A model generated the notes under the pieces. It saw only the letters and a program-made list of their open reading frames with translations. It was not told where the DNA came from and made no database searches. This document shows, piece by piece, positions 32,594 to 41,909 of a stretch of DNA of 64,000 bases. Origin of the DNA: Gleimia hominis (GTDB taxonomy: Bacteria > Actinomycetota > Actinomycetes > Actinomycetales > Actinomycetaceae). Every line of letters starts with the position of its first letter. Within the stretch, counting starts at the first letter, position 1. A program made the position numbers and the translations under genes. Location of the stretch: positions 46,015-110,014 of the forward strand of contig NZ_JASXSX010000003.1 in assembly GCF_032085515.1 (NCBI RefSeq). The letters are read 5' to 3'.

Positions 32594-33730
32594 GTGAGTG
32601 TTAAACCACGGATGGCTGATGTTGCGAAACTTGCGGGGGTTTCTGTTGCCACCGTGTCGCTCGTGTTGAACAATACGGGCCGCCGCATTTCGGATCGCAC
32701 ACAGCAGCGGGTGTGGCAGGCAGCTCACGAGTTGGGGTACATTCGCGATGCCACGGCCCGCACCTTACGCATGGGTAAGTCGCATTCAATCGGGTTCATT
32801 TCGTCTGAGGTCACATTGACCCGGTTCGCCTCTGACATGCTGCAGGGGATTTTGGAAGCAGCGGACGAACGTGACCACGCGGTGATGATCATGGAAACCG
32901 GGGAGTCGGACGCGGCGATTAACGACGCGGTGCGGGCGCTGCGGGGCCGGCAGGTGGATGCGATTTTGATTGGCGTCATGGCTTCGCGTGATCTGCAGCT
33001 CGACCCACCGACCGCTGGTTTGCCGTGCGTGGTTTTGAACTCAACTGCTGCGGGGTACCGCGCGTTCCTCCCCCAGGAGTTTGAGGCGGGCCGGGCCGCG
33101 GTGCGGGCACTGACGCAGCGTGGGCACCAGCGGATTGGGTTTGTGGGCCGGCAGCGGCTGGACAATCTTTACCGTGGGTCCGTTAATATCGGTGCGCGCA
33201 TGCAGGGCATTGATGCGCAGTTAGCAGCAGAAAACTTGCACTTCGCCCACGAGGTGGAGTCGCTCGAATGGGAACCGGAAGTTGGCTACGAAGGCACCCT
33301 GGAGGTACTGCACGCCGCCCCAGAGACCACTGCGGTGCTGGCGGCGAATGACCGGATCGCATTTGGGGTCTACCAGGCCGCAGCTGAACTGGGGCTAAAA
33401 ATCCCCACTGATCTTTCCGTCATGTCTTTTGACGATGAGGAACTAGCTGCCCTCATGCGTCCGGGCTTATCTACGTTGCGGTTGCCGTATTACGAAATGG
33501 GTCGCCTGGGTGTAGCCGCTGTCTTGGATGAGGTCCCTTCGATGGACGCAGCAGCAACGTCACTTGGCGCGGAATCGGCTCCCCAGACCGCGGGTGCGCA
33601 GACCACTGGCGAGCAGACCACCCCGGCGACGCAAACGACAGCGCCAACGCAAACGACAGCGCAGCAGATTCTCCAATTGCCCCTTTCCCCGGTGTGGCGC
33701 GAATCCATCGCCTCTCGGGATTCTAAATAA
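32594..33730 (+). CDS. LacI-family transcriptional regulator of the sucrose/fructoside genes
   Basis: A 378-residue repressor with an N-terminal HTH (MADVAKLAGVSVATVSLVLN) and hinge helix (ISDRTQQRVWQAAHELGY), then a periplasmic-binding-protein-like sugar-sensing domain (GFISSEVTLTRFASDMLQG to SFDDEELAALMRPGLSTLRLP). Near the C-terminus (about residues 315-352) a Thr/Gln/Ala-rich insertion with repeated QTTAPTQTTA-type units interrupts the usual end; the final LPLSPVWRESIASR is normal. The GTG at 32594 has AAAGGGATTGCG. It lies directly upstream of the transporter and GH32 genes, and a palindrome overlapping their promoter is its likely operator. Confidence 0.92.
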   Translation: MSVKPRMADVAKLAGVSVATVSLVLNNTGRRISDRTQQRVWQAAHELGYIRDATARTLRMGKSHSIGFISSEVTLTRFASDMLQGILEAADERDHAVMIMETGESDAAINDAVRALRGRQVDAILIGVMASRDLQLDPPTAGLPCVVLNSTAAGYRAFLPQEFEAGRAAVRALTQRGHQRIGFVGRQRLDNLYRGSVNIGARMQGIDAQLAAENLHFAHEVESLEWEPEVGYEGTLEVLHAAPETTAVLAANDRIAFGVYQAAAELGLKIPTDLSVMSFDDEELAALMRPGLSTLRLPYYEMGRLGVAAVLDEVPSMDAAATSLGAESAPQTAGAQTTGEQTTPATQTTAPTQTTAQQILQLPLSPVWRESIASRDSK

Positions 33731-33752
33731 CGCTATTCAACCAACATGGTTA

Positions 33753-33781
33753 AACGATTGACCTACCGTAGGTTAATCGTT
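33753..33781. promoter_or_regulatory. 29-bp operator palindrome (likely LacI-type regulator site)
   Basis: The arms AACGATTGACCTAC and GTAGGTTAATCGTT surround a central C, and 13 of 14 positions are complementary. It lies 23 bp after the regulator gene and covers the -35 box and spacer of the promoter for the transporter and hydrolase. Binding there would block RNA polymerase. It is assigned to the adjacent LacI protein by position and symmetry. Confidence 0.82.
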
Positions 33782-33786
33782 ACACT
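33758..33786 (+). promoter_or_regulatory. Promoter of the sucrose/fructoside operon
   Basis: TTGACC (33758-33763) and TACACT (33781-33786) are separated by exactly 17 bp, the best -35/-10 pair in the window. The start of transcription would be near 33793, about 90 nt before the transporter ATG. Confidence 0.8.
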
Positions 33787-33882
33787 AACTTGTGTACACC
33801 CCGCTTAGAGGCGCATCGCAGCGCCTAAACGAACAACAAATGAGTGGGATGGCACCTCACGCATAAAGAAAGGTTGAAATCC

Positions 33883-35142
33883 ATGGCGGATTTTAGACGA
33901 ACACTCGGGAACCCCGCTTACCTGTACGGTTCCACAACTTTTTTGCTCTTCTTCGGATCGTGGGGAATCTGGTGGTCCTTCTTCCAGATCTGGTTAACAA
34001 GTGAATCCGGTGGCCTACAACTAACCGGTTCGCAAGTGGGGACGGTCTACGCAATCAACGGGGTCGGCACCCTGGTGTGCATGATCATCTACGGTGCCGG
34101 ACAAGACCGCCTCGGCCTGCGCCGCCACCTGGTCCGTACCGCCGCCGCTCTCATGTGCCTAGTTGGCCCGTTTGCCCAATGGATCTACCGGCCCCTCCTT
34201 GAATCACACTTCTACCTCGGCGCGGTTGCCGGCGCAATCTTCCTCTCCGCCGCCTTCTTGGGATCGTGTGGTCTGTTCGAAGCCTTCGTGGAACGGCTCA
34301 GCCGGTACACGAACTTCGAGTTCGGACAAGCACGCATGTGGGGCAGCTTCGGATACGCAATCGTAGCGCTTATAGCCGGATTCCTCTTTACCGTAAACCC
34401 GCTACTGAACTTCTGGATTGGCTCCGCACTAGGCCTACTCTTACTTCTGATTCAACTCTTCTGGGTGCCCCGCACCGAAGAGCAAGAGACCGCAGCGAGC
34501 GCGGACGCAATTCCGAGCGCTAAAGAAATGCTTTCCCTTTTGGGAGACAAAAAAGTGTGGGCCTTAATTGGTTTCGTGTTCCTCTCGTGGACGTTCTACA
34601 CGGTTTTCGACCAGCAGATGTTCCCCGATTTTTACACCACTTTGTTCCAAACCCCCGCGCAGGGTCAGCACGCCTACGGCGTGTTGAACTCCATCCAAGT
34701 TTTCTTAGAGGCCGCGATGATGGGCATCATTCCGTTCTTAGTGCGCAAAGTCGGTGGCCGCAACACCCTGCTGCTGGGCGTGCTAGTAATGTTCCTGCGG
34801 ATCTCCGCGTGTGGTTTCTTCACTAACCCCGTGCTGATTTCGATTGCGAAAATGTGCCACTCCCTCGAAGTACCGCTGTTCGTACTGGGCGTGTTTAAGT
34901 ACTTGGCGTTGCACTTTAACCACGCGCTCTCAGCCACGCTTTACTTGGTGGCATTCAACCTGTCTGCCCAGATCGGTAACGTAATCCTGTCCAGCCCGCT
35001 GGGTGCACTGCGCGATTCCATCGGCTACCAGCCAACTTTCCACGTAGTGTCCGCGATCGTAGCGGTGGCTGCGGTTTACGCCTTCTTCGTGCTTCGCCGC
35101 GATAAGCAGGCGATTAATCCCGAGGAGATTCCCACCCGTTAA
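33883..35142 (+). CDS. MFS oligosaccharide:H+ symporter (LacY-type, sucrose/fructoside uptake)
   Basis: A 419-residue, 12-helix major-facilitator protein. GNPAYLYGSTTFLLFFGSWG at the N-terminus, FVERLSRYTNFEFGQARMWG and GSFGYAIVALIAG in the middle are typical of the oligosaccharide:H+ symporter family that includes LacY and CscB. The partner genes (LacI regulator upstream, GH32 hydrolase downstream) point to sucrose or a short fructo-oligosaccharide as substrate. The ATG at 33883 is preceded by GAAAGGTTGAAATCC; the frame is open further upstream, but no better site exists. Unphosphorylated sugar import agrees with an intracellular GH32 enzyme that lacks a signal peptide. Confidence 0.88.
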   Translation: MADFRRTLGNPAYLYGSTTFLLFFGSWGIWWSFFQIWLTSESGGLQLTGSQVGTVYAINGVGTLVCMIIYGAGQDRLGLRRHLVRTAAALMCLVGPFAQWIYRPLLESHFYLGAVAGAIFLSAAFLGSCGLFEAFVERLSRYTNFEFGQARMWGSFGYAIVALIAGFLFTVNPLLNFWIGSALGLLLLLIQLFWVPRTEEQETAASADAIPSAKEMLSLLGDKKVWALIGFVFLSWTFYTVFDQQMFPDFYTTLFQTPAQGQHAYGVLNSIQVFLEAAMMGIIPFLVRKVGGRNTLLLGVLVMFLRISACGFFTNPVLISIAKMCHSLEVPLFVLGVFKYLALHFNHALSATLYLVAFNLSAQIGNVILSSPLGALRDSIGYQPTFHVVSAIVAVAAVYAFFVLRRDKQAINPEEIPTR

Positions 35143-35213
35143 CCGCAAAAACAATCAGTTCCAAATGCACATCTCTAAATGCACATCGGCAAATATTGTT
35201 AAAGGAAATGAAC

Positions 35214-36725
35214 GTGACTACAACAGCGATTACCGAAGCGATGGACGCAAACCACAACCTCGAAAACCAGCGTGCGGACCGCTGGTACCCGCAGTTCCAC
35301 ATTGCCCCCGCGGCAGGATGGATGAATGACCCCAACGGCGTGTGCTACTTCAAAGGCCGCTACCACGTGTTCTACCAGCACTACCCGTACGCCCCCCAGT
35401 GGGGTCCGATGCACTGGGGGCACGTGTCCAGCCCAGACCTGGTTCACTGGCAGCGCCACCCCATTGCCCTGGCCCCCAGTAATATTCCTGAGGGAGGAAC
35501 CGAGCCAAACAACGGTGAGATTACCCACGACACCGGGGGCGTGTGGTCTGGGTGCGCGGTGGTGGACGATGACGAGCTCGTTGTGTTCTACACCGGTAAC
35601 CAGTGGGTGAACGGCCGTGACGACGCAAACGGCAAAGTCCAAACTCAATGCATAGCTACCTCCAAAGACGGCGTCGAGTTTGAAAAGCACGGGGCGGTAA
35701 TCGCACCCCTAGAAGGAGTGGAGGATTTTCGCGATCCCAAAGTGTGGCGTATGGGTAACACCTGGTACCTGGTGGTTGCCGCGAGCGTTAAGAACCGTGG
35801 TGAAGTGTGGTTGTATACCTCAAAAAACCTCAAGCACTGGGAGTTTGACCGCATCCTATTTACCGACCCGGATCCGGACGTGTACATGGTCGAATGCCCG
35901 GACTTCTTCCCACTTGGCGACCAGTGGGTACTGTTGTACGGCCCGATGACGCACGCGAAACCTCAAGGGTATTCGGGGCGAAACGGACACAACACGGGGT
36001 ACGTGGTGGGCCGGTGGCAACCCGGTTCGGATTTTGAGGTGACGTCTAAGTACGCGCAATACGATTTAGGGCACAACTTCTACGCGCCCCAAACCATGCA
36101 GGCACCGGATGGGCGGCGCATCCTGTTTGCGTGGATGGGTGGTTTCGACCGACCTTTGGCTTCGGTGGAGGACCAGTGGAGCGGACAGCAGTGCACGCCC
36201 CGGGAGCTGACTTTAACTGCAAGTGGGGAGCTATGCGCGCGTCCTGTCAAGGAAATCGAGGGGTTGCGCGGCTCGCAACTCGCCCGCATTGACGCGGATA
36301 CGCTCGGCCCCAACGAAACCCGCGTGCTCTGCGCAGACCTGCAAGCCGGGGAAGTTGACGTGGAGGTTGATTTGAGCGCGACTTCCTCTGAACAAGTTGC
36401 CCTGCTGGTGCATGCAACCGAGCAGTCCTGTGCAGTAGTTGGGTACGATTCCCTGTCGGAGCGGATCTACTTGGATCGCGGTTTAGCTGCTCCAAGTGAG
36501 CGCGGGTACCGTTCCATGCCTTACAACGGTGGGGACCACCTGCAGCTTCGCGTGCTAGTTGATAAGGGTTCGCTGGAGGTGTTTGCAAACGGGTGCAGCA
36601 CGTCGCTGACCTCCCTGAACTTCCCCCAAGGAAAAGGCGCGCGACAGGTCGCAGTCGCCTCCGTTGAAGGATCTATTGCAGTAACCAGCGCGAGCGTCCA
36701 CCGGTTTGACCCTGCCGTACAGTAA
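35214..36725 (+). CDS. Glycoside hydrolase family 32 sucrose hydrolase / beta-fructosidase
   Basis: An intracellular invertase-type enzyme of 503 residues without signal peptide. The three acidic GH32 boxes are present: GWMNDPNGVCYFKGRYHVFY (nucleophile Asp) near residue 33, EDFRDPKVW (transition-state Asp) near 165, and YMVECPDFFP (acid/base Glu) near 222. A C-terminal beta-sandwich follows, ending with LEVFANGCSTSLTSLNFPQG. It is expected to cleave sucrose or fructo-oligosaccharides delivered by the upstream symporter. Upstream TTG (35196) and ATG (35208) codons are in frame, but AAAGGA at 35201-35206 is spaced 7 bases from GTG 35214, which I prefer. Confidence 0.92.
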   Translation: MTTTAITEAMDANHNLENQRADRWYPQFHIAPAAGWMNDPNGVCYFKGRYHVFYQHYPYAPQWGPMHWGHVSSPDLVHWQRHPIALAPSNIPEGGTEPNNGEITHDTGGVWSGCAVVDDDELVVFYTGNQWVNGRDDANGKVQTQCIATSKDGVEFEKHGAVIAPLEGVEDFRDPKVWRMGNTWYLVVAASVKNRGEVWLYTSKNLKHWEFDRILFTDPDPDVYMVECPDFFPLGDQWVLLYGPMTHAKPQGYSGRNGHNTGYVVGRWQPGSDFEVTSKYAQYDLGHNFYAPQTMQAPDGRRILFAWMGGFDRPLASVEDQWSGQQCTPRELTLTASGELCARPVKEIEGLRGSQLARIDADTLGPNETRVLCADLQAGEVDVEVDLSATSSEQVALLVHATEQSCAVVGYDSLSERIYLDRGLAAPSERGYRSMPYNGGDHLQLRVLVDKGSLEVFANGCSTSLTSLNFPQGKGARQVAVASVEGSIAVTSASVHRFDPAVQ

Positions 36726-36727
36726 CG

Positions 36728-36754
36728 CCCAGCCCGCACCCCGTTGCGGGTGGG
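36728..36754 (+). terminator. Weak hairpin after the GH32 gene
   Basis: CCCA-G-CCCGCA pairs with TGCGGG-TGGG (10 bp, one bulged G) just after the stop codon. No U-tract follows, so it is at most a weak or factor-dependent terminator. Confidence 0.35.
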
Positions 36755-36775
36755 ATTGCCTGTCGAAGCTAGATT

Positions 36776-36878
36776 AGCTGCCCAAGAACCCGAGGTGGCG
36801 CAAGATTGACTGCAAGAGGCGCGATTACCTGCTTGAGGGGCCGGGTACTGCGAGCTACCCAAGGACCCGAGGTGGCGC
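36776..36878. repeat. Two 26-bp imperfect direct repeats between GH32 and hrpB
   Basis: Copies at 36776-36801 and 36853-36878 share AGCT-CCCAAG-ACCCGAGGTGGCGC with two differences and are 77 bp apart. Together with related GCGATTACCTGC-like words between them they fill the 157-bp intergenic region of two convergent genes. The function is unknown. Confidence 0.75.
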
Positions 36879-36882
36879 TGGG

Positions 36883-39522
36883 TTACATGCGACGTTTTGT
36901 GCGGTTCGTGGCCACCGCCGCCCACGGGTCCTGGGGCCACGGGTGTTTCGGATACCGGCCCCGCATTTGGGAGCGCACCTGCGAGTACACCTCGTTGAAG
37001 AAATACTCCAGGTCCCCGGTTATCGCCAGCGGCCTCCCAGCGGGGTCTAACAGTTCAATCGTGAGGGGCCGGCCCAGCACCCGGGGGACATCCCGCCACC
37101 CGAAACACTCCTGTAGTTTTGCGCGGATCGTGGGGCCCCGCTCGGGGTCGAACTCCACTGAAGCGAACCGGCCGCTGGGCAACTGCACGCGCTGAGGCAC
37201 CTGCTGGTCCAGTTGCGCAGCTTTTTCCCAGCCCAACACGTTCCGGATTCCCGTGGTCACCGCTATATTCGAAAGCCGCTCCCCTTCTAGTGCACGGGTG
37301 CCGGCAATCAACAGTTCCAAATGGTTTGCGAAAAACTCCGCGGTAGGTGCCGGCCACCGCTTGGCACTAGGGTGAGCGTTCGTTGATTTTGTTTCTGCAC
37401 CCGGTTCAGCACTCGCGTCGGCCGCCTCACCGGCACTGTGCTTCGCTGCCTCATCAGCTCCAGCTAGAAACGTCATCGCATCCAGTAGCCGCTGAGTTTG
37501 CCGACTGGGTTTGAACACCGCGAGTCCGCGTTCGCGCACCAGTTCACGCAACGCCTCAAGCGCTGGGGCATACTCGGCACGCGTGCGCTCCCTGGAAATC
37601 TCAATTGCTCCAACCCGGCGTACTCGCTGCCCCACCACGCGGTTTGAAATCACCTCGGCTGTCTGCACTTCACAAAAATCAGATGGGTTCGTTACCGGTA
37701 AAAACTCTGGATCCAGCGGTGCTCCCGCCCGCACGTGTGTCACTCCGCGGATCGTCTGCACCGCGCCAACCGCAATCCACGACTCACCGTGCAGCGGCGA
37801 ATCCTGGTCCACAACGAAGCCCGTGCCAGAAACTGCCGTGAACGTCGCCCGCCCGGCCCTGTCCTCCCCCCGGCGCTTAGCTACCCGCCCCGGAAACGCC
37901 AGCGCCGTAACTAACCCGGGTACCTGGACTATAGTCAGCCCGGGCGCTTGTGCTAAGCATTTGCGCGCCCGCGGCAGCAGCGGATAGTCGCGCCGCGCCA
38001 CTTTGAGCAGCCGCACCACCTCACGTTTGTCCGCACTCGCCAGCGCCGCTTCCAAGTCACTGCCCGGAAGGCGCGCATCCGTATTCAGCAATGTCACTGC
38101 CTGGGCGGCGACCCGCACCAAGCTGGCGGAGCCGCGCTTCCTGTTAGCCTCCGCCGTGGCCGCCGCATCACTTTCCCAGGAGGCAACCGTGCACAGTGCG
38201 TGCGCCATCCGCGGATCAACTGGGATCCCCACCAGGGTGCGCCCACTATTAGTGCACGCATTCGACCCGTCTACAGCCCCGATGCCGCGCAGGTTCGCTT
38301 CGGCCCGCTCCATCGCTGGGGCAGGCATTGCCGTGGGCAGCCGCAACTGCGTTGGCGCAGACCACGCGTGCGCTAACAGCACTGCCTCCGTCAAGTCAGC
38401 CGACTCCACTTCAGGGCGTGCAAACCGCTCCAAGCGGGCAAAATCGACCTCGCTAAAACACCGGTACACCACGCCCGGCCCGGTGCGATGCGCCCGCCCC
38501 GCCCGCTGCCGCGCAGACGAACGCGATTCCCTAACCGTTACGAGTGCTTGCGCGTCCCGCGCCAGGTCGAACCGCGGGGCCCGGGTAAAACCACTGTCCA
38601 CCACGCAGTTCACCCCCGGTACTGTCAGGGAGGTTTCCGCAATATCGGTTGCCACCACCACGCGCTTGCCATCGGCCAGCGCGGCGTCTTGCTGCTGAGA
38701 AGTCAAAGACCCGTGCAGTGGCAACGCGGGTACCCCAAGGTTTTGTAACTGCCCGCGCACCGCCTCCACTTCGCGCACCCCGGGGACAAACACCAACGTA
38801 GAACCGTGACGGTCAAACGCCGCGCGGGCCACATCAGCCACGTGACTTAAGAACCCGCGGGTGAGCCCACCGGCATCCAACGGGTTTCGATGCGGACACC
38901 AATACTCCTCCAGCGGAAAAATCTGGCCGCGCGCCTCAATGCGCCCCGCCGGCTCCAGCAAGTGCTCAAACAGTTCGTTCTGCGCGGTTGCAGACATCAC
39001 GCCCACCAGCAGGTCTTCGCGCAAATCCGCCACATCAAGCACCATCGCTAACGCCAAATCCGCATCCGCGTGCCGCTCGTGAACCTCATCTATTAACACG
39101 GCACTAACCCCCGGCAAATCCGGTTCGTTAATCACGCGCCGCAACAGAGCCCCAGTGGTGGTGTACTCCACGCGGGTGCGGTCACTAACCCGCCGGTCCC
39201 CACGCATCGACATGCCCACAGTGCGTCCCACCGGCTCGCCAAACAGGGCGGCCACAAACCGGGCGGCACTGCGCACCGCCACTCGCCGCGGCGCCGCCAC
39301 CAGCACACGGCCCGGCCGAGCACCAGCCAACATGAGGGGCGCCAACGTAGTTTTCCCACTGCCCGGCGTGGCCGACAAAACAAACCGATCGCCCCGCGCA
39401 GCCGCCCCTTCGACCTGCCCGCGCACAGACAGAATCGGCAGCGACTGAGCTGCTAGAACCTCATGAATCTTACGCGCCTGCGCATCCACCACACTACTGG
39501 AACTGCTTTCCGAACCCGGCAA
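36883..39522 (-). CDS. hrpB: ATP-dependent RNA helicase HrpB
   Basis: A DEAH-box-like helicase of 879 residues. Walker A is LSATPGSGKTTLAPLML near residue 50, motif II LIDEVHERHADADLAL near 140, motif III MSATAQ, motif VI SARQRAGRAHRTGPGVVYR near 340. The C-terminal RGRYPKHPWPQDPWAA is diagnostic for HrpB (usually GRYPKHYWPEDP). HrpB proteins are widespread but poorly understood. A low-complexity Ala/Glu/Ser linker lies at about residues 680-715. It starts with TTG 39522, 12 bp after the upstream gene's stop, with AGGTG as ribosome-binding site, so it is the last gene of the symporter operon. Confidence 0.92.
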   Translation of the reverse strand: MPGSESSSSSVVDAQARKIHEVLAAQSLPILSVRGQVEGAAARGDRFVLSATPGSGKTTLAPLMLAGARPGRVLVAAPRRVAVRSAARFVAALFGEPVGRTVGMSMRGDRRVSDRTRVEYTTTGALLRRVINEPDLPGVSAVLIDEVHERHADADLALAMVLDVADLREDLLVGVMSATAQNELFEHLLEPAGRIEARGQIFPLEEYWCPHRNPLDAGGLTRGFLSHVADVARAAFDRHGSTLVFVPGVREVEAVRGQLQNLGVPALPLHGSLTSQQQDAALADGKRVVVATDIAETSLTVPGVNCVVDSGFTRAPRFDLARDAQALVTVRESRSSARQRAGRAHRTGPGVVYRCFSEVDFARLERFARPEVESADLTEAVLLAHAWSAPTQLRLPTAMPAPAMERAEANLRGIGAVDGSNACTNSGRTLVGIPVDPRMAHALCTVASWESDAAATAEANRKRGSASLVRVAAQAVTLLNTDARLPGSDLEAALASADKREVVRLLKVARRDYPLLPRARKCLAQAPGLTIVQVPGLVTALAFPGRVAKRRGEDRAGRATFTAVSGTGFVVDQDSPLHGESWIAVGAVQTIRGVTHVRAGAPLDPEFLPVTNPSDFCEVQTAEVISNRVVGQRVRRVGAIEISRERTRAEYAPALEALRELVRERGLAVFKPSRQTQRLLDAMTFLAGADEAAKHSAGEAADASAEPGAETKSTNAHPSAKRWPAPTAEFFANHLELLIAGTRALEGERLSNIAVTTGIRNVLGWEKAAQLDQQVPQRVQLPSGRFASVEFDPERGPTIRAKLQECFGWRDVPRVLGRPLTIELLDPAGRPLAITGDLEYFFNEVYSQVRSQMRGRYPKHPWPQDPWAAVATNRTKRRM

Positions 39523-39534
39523 CTACAATCGCAC

Positions 39535-40311
39535 CTACCGACGCACCACAAAGTTACCGAGCGTACCAATCTGACTAATCGTGCATTCCACCCGGTCACC
39601 AGCTTGCATCGGCCCCACACCCGCGGGAGTGCCCGTCAAAATCACGTCCCCGGGCAAGAGCGTGAACGCGTGCGTAATGTACTCAATCAACTCCCCCACG
39701 CCAACTATCATGTCGCGAGTATTGCCCGACTGCACTATTTTTCCGTTCAGCGTGGTTGAAATATCCAGGTCGTGCGGATCTAAATCTGGATCCACCGTAA
39801 TCCACGGACCCAACGGGCACGACGTGTCAAACCCCTTCGCCCGCGCCCACTGACTGTCACTTCGCTGCACATCGCGGGCAGACACGTCATTGGCAACCGT
39901 GTACCCCAAAATATAGTCTTTCGCCTGGTCTGCAGCCACGTCCTTACACAACGTTTTCACTACCACAGCCAGTTCCGCCTCGTAGTGCACTTCATTAGAC
40001 CAGGGCGGCAACACAATCGGGTCGTCCGGGCCGATCACAGACGTGTTTGGTTTAAAAAACAAAATTGGGTCCTGAGGCACTTCGTTGCCCAGCTCGTGCG
40101 CGTGATCCGCGTAGTTGCGGCCCACCCCCACCACTTTGGAACGCGGAATCACAGGCGAAAGTAACCGCACTTCATCCACCTCGAAGAACTCCCCGGATGG
40201 TTCCACCTTCTGAAACAAAGGATCACCTTTGAGCCCAAGAATCCGACTGGAACCTTCTTCCAACACCCCGTAGCGCGGATTGCCCGCTGGTTTGAACCTC
40301 ACGACCTTCAT
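39535..40311 (-). CDS. Fumarylacetoacetate hydrolase family protein
   Basis: A 258-residue member of the FAH fold. It shows KVVGVGRNYADHAHELGNE, ILFFKPNTSVIGPDDPI, the metal ligands in HYEAELAVVV, DVSARDVQRSDSQWARAKGFD, and the terminal VILTGTPAGVGPMQ. Small single-domain members act as acylpyruvase/oxaloacetate decarboxylase or as 2-hydroxyhepta-2,4-diene-1,7-dioate isomerase; the substrate here is not determined. It begins 7 bp after the preceding symporter gene, with AAGGAGGG overlapping that gene's stop codon, so it is translated with the AGCS array. A decarboxylase acting on keto acids derived from imported amino acids is a possible link. Confidence 0.88.
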   Translation of the reverse strand: MKVVRFKPAGNPRYGVLEEGSSRILGLKGDPLFQKVEPSGEFFEVDEVRLLSPVIPRSKVVGVGRNYADHAHELGNEVPQDPILFFKPNTSVIGPDDPIVLPPWSNEVHYEAELAVVVKTLCKDVAADQAKDYILGYTVANDVSARDVQRSDSQWARAKGFDTSCPLGPWITVDPDLDPHDLDISTTLNGKIVQSGNTRDMIVGVGELIEYITHAFTLLPGDVILTGTPAGVGPMQAGDRVECTISQIGTLGNFVVRR

Positions 40312-40317
40312 AGTTTT

Positions 40318-41841
40318 CTAACCCTCCTTCTGCACGCCATAGTAACGCGGAATCTCACCCCACTGCTGTTCAACGGCCTCACGCGACCACACGGTTGAAC
40401 CGCGCAGCCCCTGGGGGAAATACTTATTGTCCGTTACGCAGAACACGGGTGGAGCATCAGAGAAACGCCGCTGATCCACCCAGTCCCGCAGCGCCCCCAC
40501 CGCGTACCGACCCAGCAGGAACAGGGCAACGATGTTCAGCATCGTCATGAACGCCGTCGCAATATCCGCCAGGTTCCACGCCGCCTTGAGCGATATCACG
40601 GAACCCAAACCTACGGACACCAGCACAAGGGCCTTCAGGGGCACCGTTGACGCGTTCATGCCCCGCAAGTAGTTCCAGTTAATCTCCGCGTACGTGTAAT
40701 TACCCAGCACTGAGGAGTAGCCGAACACAAAGATGATGATTGCCATCGGGATCTCCACCCAGGTCCCCAGGTTCGTGCTGATCGCCTCAACCGTCAACGC
40801 CGCCCCATCGTTGCTGCTCATCCCCGGGTTATACAAGCCCGAGAAGAGGATGATGCAGGCGGTGGCCGTGCAGACAATCATCGTGTCCACAAACACCCCC
40901 AAGGTTTGAATCAAACCCTGCTGCACCGGGTGACGCACCGTCGCAGTCGCCGCCGCGTTCGGCACCGACCCCATCCCGGCCTCGTTCGAAAACAGGCCGC
41001 GCTTCACCCCGTTCGTTAGTGCAGCCATGAACCCACCGACGCCACCGCCAACCACTTGGTCCCAACCGAACGCGGAGTGGACGATCTGCACCAGCACCGC
41101 AGGCACATCCATCACGTTCAGCCCGATGATCACAACCGCGAACAGAATGTATGCAATCGCCATGGAGGGCGCAAGAACCTCAGCGAAACGGGCAACTGGT
41201 TTAATCCCAGCAAAAATGATAGGCGCGCTAATCAGCAGCAGAACCAGCGCTACGCTCCAGGTGGGTACGTTGAACTGGGTGGACACCACGTTTGAAATCG
41301 TGTTCGCCTGCACCATGTTGAATGAGAATCCGTACGCGAAAATCAAGAAGATGGCGAACACTGCGCCCACTCGTTTGGACCCGAGTGCGTCGCGAATGTA
41401 ATAGGCAGGCCCGCCGCGGAACGACCCGTCTTTAGAGCGGATCTTGAACAGCTGCGCCAACACGGCCTCAATGAACGCCGTTGACATCCCTAAAATCGCG
41501 ACGATCCACATCCAGAACACGGCGCCGGGGCCGCCGAGGACGATCGCGATCGCAACCCCAGCAATATTGCCCGTCCCCACGCGCGAGGCCAGGCCAATCG
41601 CGAAAGCTTGGAACGAGGAAATCCCCCCTTCCGCATCCGCCCGGGAGGAGAAAACCGCTTTGAGAGCCGCGGGGAAGAACCGCAGTTGCACGCCGCGTGT
41701 CCAGATTGTGAACACGATTCCGGCGGCAGCGAGCGCGTAAATCACGTTCATCTGCAACGGATTATCGTAAAACAATGTAAAAAGATTCGCCAGCGTTGAA
41801 TCAATGGATTCAAACGTATCAACGATGCTCGCTGAGTACAT
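40318..41841 (-). CDS. AGCS-family sodium:alanine/glycine symporter (paralogue 1, promoter-distal)
   Basis: A 507-residue membrane protein with about 11 helices. Family motifs: RGVQLRFFPAALKAVFSS at the N-terminus, GPGAVFWMWIVAILGMSTAF and FRGGPAYYIRDALGSKR. The central GVKRGLFSNEAGMGSVPNAA and FVFGYSSVLGNYTYAEINWN also fit. The AEIN segment keeps the acidic residue typical of AlsT/DagA proteins. It should import alanine, glycine or another small neutral amino acid with sodium. The ATG at 41841 follows AAAGGGAGTACCT. It is the last of four consecutive AGCS genes and the most divergent in its N-terminus. Confidence 0.93.
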   Translation of the reverse strand: MYSASIVDTFESIDSTLANLFTLFYDNPLQMNVIYALAAAGIVFTIWTRGVQLRFFPAALKAVFSSRADAEGGISSFQAFAIGLASRVGTGNIAGVAIAIVLGGPGAVFWMWIVAILGMSTAFIEAVLAQLFKIRSKDGSFRGGPAYYIRDALGSKRVGAVFAIFLIFAYGFSFNMVQANTISNVVSTQFNVPTWSVALVLLLISAPIIFAGIKPVARFAEVLAPSMAIAYILFAVVIIGLNVMDVPAVLVQIVHSAFGWDQVVGGGVGGFMAALTNGVKRGLFSNEAGMGSVPNAAATATVRHPVQQGLIQTLGVFVDTMIVCTATACIILFSGLYNPGMSSNDGAALTVEAISTNLGTWVEIPMAIIIFVFGYSSVLGNYTYAEINWNYLRGMNASTVPLKALVLVSVGLGSVISLKAAWNLADIATAFMTMLNIVALFLLGRYAVGALRDWVDQRRFSDAPPVFCVTDNKYFPQGLRGSTVWSREAVEQQWGEIPRYYGVQKEG

Positions 41842-41909
41842 AGGTACTCCCTTTCCAGGTCAATGGCGGTTTAGCGCTGCGGCCACCCAGAGCGGTCACA
41901 TGCGGTTAT

